In this document: positions 57,824 to 64,000 of the stretch, one piece after another
Layout of the letters: the number at the start of each line of letters is the position of its first letter
Position numbering within the stretch: the first letter of the stretch is position 1
Assembly: GCA_019828595.1 (NCBI GenBank)
Contig: JAHQRK010000011.1
Coordinates: 1 to 64,000 of the forward strand
Origin: Aphanomyces cochlioides
Taxonomy: Eukaryota; Oomycota; Saprolegniomycetes; Saprolegniales; Verrucalvaceae
Direction: 5' to 3'
Length of the DNA: 64,000 nt
Made by a program: the position numbers and the translations under genes
The notes under the pieces: generated by a model
What the model was told of the DNA's origin: nothing
The model's database searches: none
The model's input: the letters and a program-made list of their open reading frames with translations, nothing else

Positions 57824-59648
57824 CTCTGTTCCGAAATAATTGCTACGGTTGTGTTGGATTGGCGGGATTTTTCTAAAAGTACTCGTATTGAGAAAATTAT
57901 TGGTCGATGAGAGAGCGCGATCTTTCGTCATTGATTGGCTGTATTTTGATCGCGCCAGTTCGATCTGTGCCAAGAGATTTTTGGCTCCAAAGTCAGAGTT
58001 CTGAAACACACAGTCTCTTCCTTTCGCCAAAGGATCATAAACCATTTTCACAACTCCCAAGCCCACTCTGCTATTTCGTCGGCAACTTGCGCATGTTCTC
58101 AACTATTTTGGAGGCTTCAAACCCTACAGCGGAGCAGGCACCCTTGAAGAAGAACCTTTCGCTTAGCGAGAGAAATAGAGCCTTTGAAATGCTTCTGAGT
58201 GCCCTACAGGGGGGACGGCTCCCATACGGAGCAGTCTCTAAGGTTGCTCGCTTGTTTAACTGTCACAGAACGACAATTTCTCGCTTGTGGTCGCGTGCAC
58301 AGAGGTCATTGCTTCGCGGCGACACAGAGACCGACATAGCAGCAAAAAAACGAGGTAAAACCTCTTGAATTCTATATTCAGCAAATATATATTCATTCAT
58401 ACAGATATAATTTCTCAGAGGCACTCTATCTTAGGAATTCTGGTCGACCCCGAAAACGCACTCCAGAGGCCATTGAATCTTTGATCAAGCAAGTAGAACA
58501 TCAAGATCGCCAAAATTTGCGCTCTCTTTCTGCCTTTTGCAAAGTGCCGATGACAACAATTGTGCGGCATATGAAGGAAACGAAGAAATTGAAGGCGCGG
58601 TCGAACTACGTCAAACCAGCGCTGACGAACGCGGACAAGATCCAACGCTTGCGATTTGTCGTGAACTTTCTTCGTCCTGGGCCAAGCGAAATCCACTTTT
58701 TTGCGAACATTTACGATCGAGTACATGTCGATGAAAAGTGGTTTTGCTCGGCCAAGGTGAAGAACACGTACTACGTGTACGACGACGAAGAAATTGCTTT
58801 GCGTACTGAGAAAACCGAAGTCCTTCATCACAAAGGTGATGTTCCTTGCCGCCGTGGCGCGTCCCCGCTATGATGCGCATGCCAAGCGCTTTTTTGACGG
58901 GAAGCTCGGTATTTGGCCGTTCGTCCAGCAAGTTGCTGCTTCAAGAAGCAGCAAAATCGTCCAAGAGGGACAATTGTTACCAGCCCTCAAAATGTTGATT
59001 CCGCGGTGTATTTGGATTGCGTTTTGAAGAAAGTTGTGCCTGCTATATTCACCAAATTTCCTCGGTCCTGCTTACGTGGCGGTGTGGTTATTCAGCAAGA
59101 CAATGCTGGACCGCACAGGAGTTTGTCAACTGCATTTTTGCGCTTAAGTGATGTGCCTTCTGTAACCATGGAAAATCAGCCCCCCAATAGTCCAGATTTG
59201 AATGTTCTGGATTTAGGATTCTTTAATGCTATTCAAAGTCTGCAGCATCAAAAGAGAACTCGTTCAATTGACGAACTTATTTGTGCTATGGAAAGATCTT
59301 TTGTTGAGTTGCCTGCAAATACTCTGGCTAAAACGTTTCTCACCTTACAGGAGGTCATGGAATGCACCATTGAAGTATGTGGCGATAATAAATTCAAGAT
59401 TCCTCGCATGAAGAAGGATGCTACGATTCAAGATCTGTCGACGTTTCGTGTTGAAAGTTCTTCAGCACTCTACACCAGTGCCATGAATCACTTAAATTCC
59501 CATGAATAAATACAGTTAATAAAAAGACATTTTCAATTATATTTTGAAGGCACTATTTTATATTGAGAGGGTCCATACAAGTTATTTCTGGAGACACAAG
59601 TACACTTTATTCAAGTATAAACACCGTAGCAATTTTTTTGAAACAGAG
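57824..59648 (+). mobile_element. Tc1/mariner-type element with complete ends
   Basis: Inverted ends starting CTCTGTTCCGAAATAATTGC (57824) and the complement ending at 59648 match over about 28 bp with four or five differences. Both are flanked by TA (57822-57823 and 59649-59650). The 1.8-kb length and single transposase gene are normal for the superfamily. Confidence 0.8.
58093..59509 (+). pseudogene. Tc1/mariner transposase with probable intron and frameshift
   Basis: The first exon (ATG 58093 to 58354) carries a helix-turn-helix (VSKVARLFNCHRTTISRLW). A 64-bp AT-rich GT-AG segment (58355-58418) can be removed to continue in frame as EALYLRNSGRPRKRTPEAIE. The DDE core shows RVHVDEKWF (first Asp), VIQQDNAGPHR (second Asp) and NSPDLNVLDLGFF (third Asp). 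The frame changes once near 58810-58870 and again near 58940. The C-terminus from 58913 to 59509 is open. All catalytic positions are kept, so decay is recent. Confidence 0.82.
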
Positions 59649-60446
59649 TAATAAAAACTCTCTCCCCTTTTTCACGAAATGTGATGTTATTTTTAAACTC
59701 GTGTTAAAAAGGATTATCCGGATTCGAGCAATCTGGAGGAGTTTGCTTGGACTTCACGCACACCGTTCTTTCGCATGAATTCAAGTGCTTGATCTCACGA
59801 GCGTCCTGAGTGCTCAATTTGAGCGCATTTTAGGCTTTCCAACGCATTCTGGGATGTTTTTGTCCCAATGCCGCTTCTTCCCATCATTATGGACCCTAAA
59901 TTGATTGCAAATGACATTAAAACTAAACTTATTTACTACACTAAATAAATATTTTGCCCTATTTACGTATTTTGCTGAGCACTGTAAACATGCGCCTCCT
60001 AGGTGGTTGTCCAACACCTGGGTGGAGCGACACAGAGAAAAGAACTCCACGCTTTGAATTCACGAAGGGAAATGTGAAGTGAGACCATGCACGGGTTGAT
60101 GGCTATACTTCCATGCCAACTAAGCATTGCACCTTACTTCATGGGGTTAGAAAGTTGTGGTCAGTGTAAGGATTATGAAACGAAAGGAATGTACCGTATC
60201 GATATCAAGCACGAGAAACCTCAAAGCAGTGCTCGCTCCCCTAATTTTTGCCAATAAGATACTGCTGGATGTTTGTCCAGCATTTTCAATCATAATGTGG
60301 ACTCAATTCATTTCACTATGCTTTTCAAATTTATCGTGGCGAAAATGCTTGACACTCGTCCAGCACATGACTGCAACTTACGGATACTGTCCAGCAAAAA
60401 CCGGAGAATGTTTCTCTCAGTCTCGAACTTTCTGGGGAGAAGAAAC
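59649..60446. other. Upstream region of the CRN gene
   Basis: No other gene is supported. CCAACACCTGGGTGG and CCTAGGTGGTTG near 59998-60024 form a short stem. The promoter could not be located by eye. Confidence 0.4.
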
Positions 60447-61598
60447 ATGGACGAGGTGAAGCTGGTGTGCGCGGTGTATGACGAAGCAGTTATGTTTTCT
60501 GTGAAGATCGCTGGCGATGCGAAAGTCGAAGCGCTGCAGGAGGCCATCTTCGACAAGATGCGATACAAAGAGCGCTACAGCTTTGACGCAAGCGATTTGA
60601 CGCTGTACTTGGCGAAGAAGAACGGCGTGTGGCTCAAGAGCGACCGCACACTCAAGCCGTTTTTGAAAAAAAGACGACAAGAGGACCGTGATTATGCAGA
60701 GATGATTCCAAACAGGACGCTTGATGACGATGATTACTTTGGACACGATTTCCAGCCTGGTGGCAAGGAGATTCACGTGTTGGTGGAACTCCCAACGCAA
60801 GTTGCTGCTCCGAGCGACGTTATACCCAGTTTGCCACAAACTACACTACACCGTCACCCCGAACGTCTCAAACGATGGGCTGCAATCAATGCAATGATTC
60901 GTCAGAAGAATCAAGCCGCGATTCAAGCCGCGAACGACATGACGAAGAAAGAAGACAAAAAAACAAACAAAAAGCGGAAAAATGACGATATCGACAAGTC
61001 TATCGGCTATGCGAGTCTTTGCTGGGAAGACATCAAACCTATTTACAACTTCGACGATTCTTACGAACTTCAATCAAGTGATATTCCTGATGCCGTCATC
61101 GAGCTACTCCTCGCTCATATTCGTGACTTGCGGGAACTCTATGGACAAATCTCCGATGGGAAAGAAGCCAAGAGATTGTTTTTTATCGCCCCGATCCTTG
61201 AGGCAGTCAGTCGTCTGCTCGGGGACGTCCGCATACTTGTCGAAGAAGACGTGGTTGGAAGGAATGTGCTCCTGAAAGGTCGATTCGAGTTTGTGCTCAA
61301 GCGTGGCACCAAGAGAATTTCAACTGTACAAGCGAAGCGTGAAAATATGCTGCAGGGAGTGGTTCAGAATGTGACGGGGCTGGAAGCACTGGCTGATGTC
61401 GAAGATCTTACTGTGGCGTATGGAATCGTGACCAATTTTCTCGAGTGGAGGTTCTTGATCAGTGAAGACATGAAGGTCCGAAAGCATGAGTATTCTCTCC
61501 GTACCACCAATACCATACCGTCGTTTCAAGGATTGAAAGAAATCGTCGGGAAGATTTATCAGATGCTCACGAATGAGCAATCAGTATCTTCCATATGA
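60447..61598 (+). CDS. Crinkler (CRN)-family effector with LYLAK motif
   Basis: The 383-aa product starts MDEVKLVCAV; I preferred ATG 60447 to the upstream in-frame ATG because CRN proteins begin this way. The ubiquitin-like header holds DLTLYLAKKNG (LYLAK at 53-57, the variant known from Aphanomyces and some chytrids), and HVLVELP (110-116) ends the CRN N-terminal region. A Lys-rich nuclear signal lies near 167-179. The C-terminal module (about 190-375) resembles the PD-(D/E)xK-type nuclease domain of CRNs: GRFEFVL with E281, then STVQAK (294-297), where Gln occupies the usual Glu/Asp place, so catalysis may be lost. CRNs act in host-cell nuclei. The gene is intact. Confidence 0.8.
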   Translation: MDEVKLVCAVYDEAVMFSVKIAGDAKVEALQEAIFDKMRYKERYSFDASDLTLYLAKKNGVWLKSDRTLKPFLKKRRQEDRDYAEMIPNRTLDDDDYFGHDFQPGGKEIHVLVELPTQVAAPSDVIPSLPQTTLHRHPERLKRWAAINAMIRQKNQAAIQAANDMTKKEDKKTNKKRKNDDIDKSIGYASLCWEDIKPIYNFDDSYELQSSDIPDAVIELLLAHIRDLRELYGQISDGKEAKRLFFIAPILEAVSRLLGDVRILVEEDVVGRNVLLKGRFEFVLKRGTKRISTVQAKRENMLQGVVQNVTGLEALADVEDLTVAYGIVTNFLEWRFLISEDMKVRKHEYSLRTTNTIPSFQGLKEIVGKIYQMLTNEQSVSSI

Positions 61599-61728
61599 TC
61601 ATGCAAGCGTTGAGAACACGCGAATTCGTAATTTATGATTTTCCTTTCGCTACTTTTATGTCTACAGAAGTTCTCGTCCGCTTATCGTCCGCTCTTCCTT
61701 TGCATATACATTGTAAGAGCAACGAGCG

Positions 61729-61806
61729 TACCCCTAGACACCCTCAGAGACAGCGATGATGTGGTACATGGTACATTATCGCTGTCTCTGAGGGTGTCTA
61801 GGGGTA
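61729..61806. repeat. Perfect 29-bp-arm hairpin downstream of the CRN gene
   Basis: The left arm (61729-61757, TACCCCTAGACACCC and onward) and the right arm (61778-61806) are exact reverse complements over 29 bp, with a 20-bp loop. A second small stem (GAGAGACAC/GTGTCTCTC) follows at 61814-61837. No clear target duplication was seen. Confidence 0.85.
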
Positions 61807-61904
61807 GTTATCGAGAGACACGACGTTGTGTCTCTCACATGCAGATACCTATCAAGATGACAACTTTTGCGTTTCCATCAGTTTCGACTGAGTCCAGAAA
61901 ATCT

Positions 61905-62586
61905 GCACACAGAAAATCGGGAATCACAGGAAAAATTTGGGGAATCACAAACTTGTGTATCAGTACTGTGCAACTCTGTGCTCCTCTCTCTCGTCAGTGA
62001 CGAGTCGTCACACCTGTTCGAGAGACTGGGGATGTTTCCTGCAAAGACCTTTGGTCTGCAGGGAGTGACGGGGAAATGCCCACACGAGGGAGAGGCAGCT
62101 TTGTGTTTTCTGTTTCTTTGCTTGGACCTGAGGACTATGTCCGTGTACATGACAGAAAATAGCGATGACGACAGAAAGAACTTGGTTCATGGATATGAAA
62201 ATCCATTGTGACGCGTAATTTGAAGGAGAGGCGTCAACGTTGTCCTGATAGAACTGCTCGGCTTCGATGAGCTGATGCAAGCTCCAAAGTGCAAATTCTA
62301 CTGTCTGTAACTGTCAAGGCCAGTGGCCGTTGTGATAGGGTAACAGCGTTTGAACCTGGAGGTTGCAGGCTCGAGTCCTGGTATGGGCACTCAGCTTTTT
62401 AGTCATCTTAACATTCGTCGCCTCTGCGCCAAGATACCCAGACTTACGTAAAGCAAGCTGCAGTAATCAACAGGTGTGACGACTCGTCACTGACGAAAGA
62501 GGAGCACAGAGTTGCACAGTACTGATATTGATACACAAGTTTGTGATTCCCCAAATTTTTCCTGTGATTCCAGATTTTCTGTGTGC
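61905..62586. mobile_element. Foldback-like element with 114-118 bp inverted ends
   Basis: The arms 61905-62018 and 62469-62586 are inverted copies with small indels, starting GCACACAGAAAATC and ending CGTCACACCTGTT. They enclose 450 bp that include a pol III-like box pair. No target duplication is evident and no protein is encoded. Confidence 0.7.
62320..62400 (+). other. tRNA-like sequence with pol III boxes (SINE-like)
   Basis: A box-B match (GGCTCGAGTCC, near 62368-62378) and a weak box-A-like TGGCCGTTGTGATAGG lie about 35 bp apart, followed by a T run at 62396-62400. The acceptor arms do not pair, so it is not a working tRNA. A tRNA-derived SINE head is possible. Confidence 0.35.
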
Positions 62587-62996
62587 AAAAACATTTTTCT
62601 CGTTTCGACTTCAACGATCGAGTCCTGCATGCGTGGTACAATGAAATTGATGCCACAACGCAGTAAAGCCACCATCTTTGTCTCGCACGCATGTCAAAGC
62701 TGCAGCGACTCCAGTCCCAAGCTGACCATTCAATCCGTCGTTTGTCCGAGCTCATTCAGCGGAGGGTTTCCACGCGCATCGCCAGTCTTGTGACTGCCAT
62801 CTGTATGGCTCAATTCCGCTGCTTGAGTTCGCATGTCATCAACAGTTATTCCAGACAACTATCTAAGGACAATCCAATTTCTTTACTGGGAGATGCGGGA
62901 AATCAACAATTTAAAAAAATACGTCACTATTTTAAAAAAATATTGCTCAAAACTTTTTTAAATTACATGATTGTTGGTGTGTACAACATTTACAAA
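62587..62996. other. Spacer with an unassigned short ORF
   Basis: A 105-codon plus-strand frame (62691-63008) starts MSKLQRLQSQADHSIRRLSE and runs into the tandem repeat. It looks helical at the start, but no family is recognised. Confidence 0.25.
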
Positions 62997-63272
62997 TCTA
63001 TTACTTAAGGCTCTAACGCAACACGTAAGTACGAGACTAAGTACGAGAGTAATTTTTACATACAAACGTCAAGTCAACAAATGAGCAATCTATTACTTAA
63101 GGCTCTAACGCAACACGTAAGTACGAGACTAAGTACGAGAGTAATTTTTACATACAAACGTCAAGTCAACAAATGAGCAATCTATTACTTAAGGCTCTAA
63201 CGCAACACGTAAGTACGAGACTAAGTACGAGAGTAATTTTTACATACAAACGTCAAGTCAACAAATGAGCAA
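62997..63272. repeat. Tandem repeat, 92-bp unit, three copies
   Basis: The unit starts TCTATTACTTAAGGCTCTAA at 62997, 63089 and 63181, and the three copies look identical. Inside it, TAAGTACGAGA is itself doubled. Identity among copies suggests recent expansion. Confidence 0.88.
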
Positions 63273-63345
63273 TTTTATATACTTTATCCAAGTACAAAAT
63301 TAGCAATTTTTATATACTTTATCCAAGTACAAAATTAGCAATTTG
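63273..63345. repeat. Tandem repeat, about 34-bp unit, two copies
   Basis: TATATACTTTATCCAAGTAC occurs twice with AAAATTAGCAATTT between. The GCAA ends of this unit and of the 92-bp unit are shared, which suggests slippage from a common border. Confidence 0.75.
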
Positions 63346-63489
63346 AGACAAGTTCGTTCATTGTTGTCAGCACTTCCAACCAACATCAACTAATTTGACC
63401 ACTCAAGGTTGTATTGCCCCATATCCATGGCAAATATCCATTTGTCAATTATTTGGTGTGTTGCTCAATACTCGGTGTCATATTTTGTC

Positions 63490-63544
63490 ACAACTGCCAC
63501 GTCCAGCATCATCGTGCACCCATGATGCTGGACGTGGCAGTTGT
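63490..63544. repeat. Perfect 22-bp-arm hairpin
   Basis: ACAACTGCCACGTCCAGCAT plus two bases (63490-63511) is exactly complementary to 63523-63544, with an 11-bp loop. No coding region surrounds it. Confidence 0.85.
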
Positions 63545-64000
63545 CGATAATATTAACAATCAAACAATTCCACATACAAAATGAAAATATTATCCTACTA
63601 TTTAAAATAATACCTGCCAAAGATGAGATGGATAGCAGTTGAGTTTTTCTGGGACGATGCAAGGTGAGATGCATGTCTTAGGATAGCTTCACTCGGGCAG
63701 AAAAGGCCGCTGAATAAGCGGTCAACACACTGTGCAGTAGGGTGACGAGCCCTTTCTGCCACTTTAAGCCATACCCTGGCCAGAGGCTTGGACTCCGAAA
63801 AGCGAATTCCGACGCGATATGCGAATGTTACGAAGTAGGGCCTTTTTGGCTCGAAATACCGGACATTTTCATAGAGCAGCCAGGGACAGCTAAAACGTGT
63901 GTTTTTACTGTATTTTCATATTGACTTTGGACGAGTAAATCCTCTCCCCATAGTTCAACTTTTCACAGTAAGGGGACAATGTGTAACGTTGGTTACCACT
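63545..64000. other. Right edge of the window, no gene recognised
   Basis: No supported gene. A CGTGTGTTTTTACTGTATTTTC end-like motif near 63895 recalls pogo-type termini, but no partner was found in the window. Confidence 0.35.

Noticed and set aside
1..64000. CRISPR arrays, bacterial operons, ribosome-binding sites
   Set aside because: The tandem repeats found have no spacer structure and no cas-like genes, and the gene content is eukaryotic transposon material.

Overview
The window is the end of a eukaryotic chromosome. It opens with an array of CCCC(C)AAA units, the C-rich strand read 5'->3', and position 1 is probably at or near the physical end. Almost everything inward of that array is transposable-element DNA. 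Host lineage is inferred, not proven. Three things point to an oomycete or a close heterokont/protist: a Crinkler-type (CRN) effector gene with an LYLAK motif; a Ty3/gypsy element with two RNase H domains and an oomycete-style reverse transcriptase insert; and the Crypton, Helitron, MULE, Harbinger and pogo relics. The telomere unit (TTTGGGGG) differs from the TTTAGGG usually cited for oomycetes, so the assignment stays open.

Region 1 (1-10421) is the most striking part. Four head-to-tail copies of an endonuclease-less Penelope-like element (PLE) lie with their 5' ends toward the telomere and are interleaved with two telomeric arrays. Copy 2 is intact (965 codons). Copy 1 is cut off at its 3' end by telomere repeat, copy 3 is cut off at its 5' end, and copy 4 is internally deleted. 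The 3' UTR carries C-rich, telomere-like repeats just after a long hairpin that contains the stop codon. Two further co-oriented ORFs follow the oldest copy: a coiled-coil protein and a Rep-like HUH protein. This layout resembles the Terminons known from bdelloid rotifers, a chromosome-end-extending retroelement system.

Region 2 (10.4-22.4 kb) is a graveyard of smaller elements: a Mutator-type MITE with a 9-bp target duplication, a broken Copia element, a Harbinger element with Myb-like and DDE genes, a pogo-type relic, an OTU-protease relic, a TA-flanked MITE and a MULE transposase with a SWIM finger. Region 3 (22.3-30.5 kb) is a gypsy chromovirus that split a small zinc-binding gene and was itself hit by a pogo element inside its chromodomain. 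Region 4 (30.6-33.2 kb) holds a small charged ORF and another pogo-type transposase.

Region 5 (34.0-45.8 kb) is a young 11.8-kb gypsy element. Its LTRs differ at 2 of 868 positions by eye. It has a likely -1 gag/pol frameshift signal, two RNase H domains and three antisense ORFs between pol and the 3' LTR. Region 6 (46-53.2 kb) contains a non-autonomous Helitron and a large autonomous but decayed Helitron whose 3' ends match. Region 7 (53.2-64 kb) contains a Cys-rich gene resembling large-DNA-virus proteins, a Crypton recombinase relic, a Tc1/mariner element with a probable 64-bp intron, the CRN gene, two perfect hairpins, a foldback element and a 92-bp tandem repeat. No rRNA gene, confident tRNA gene or ordinary housekeeping gene was recognised.
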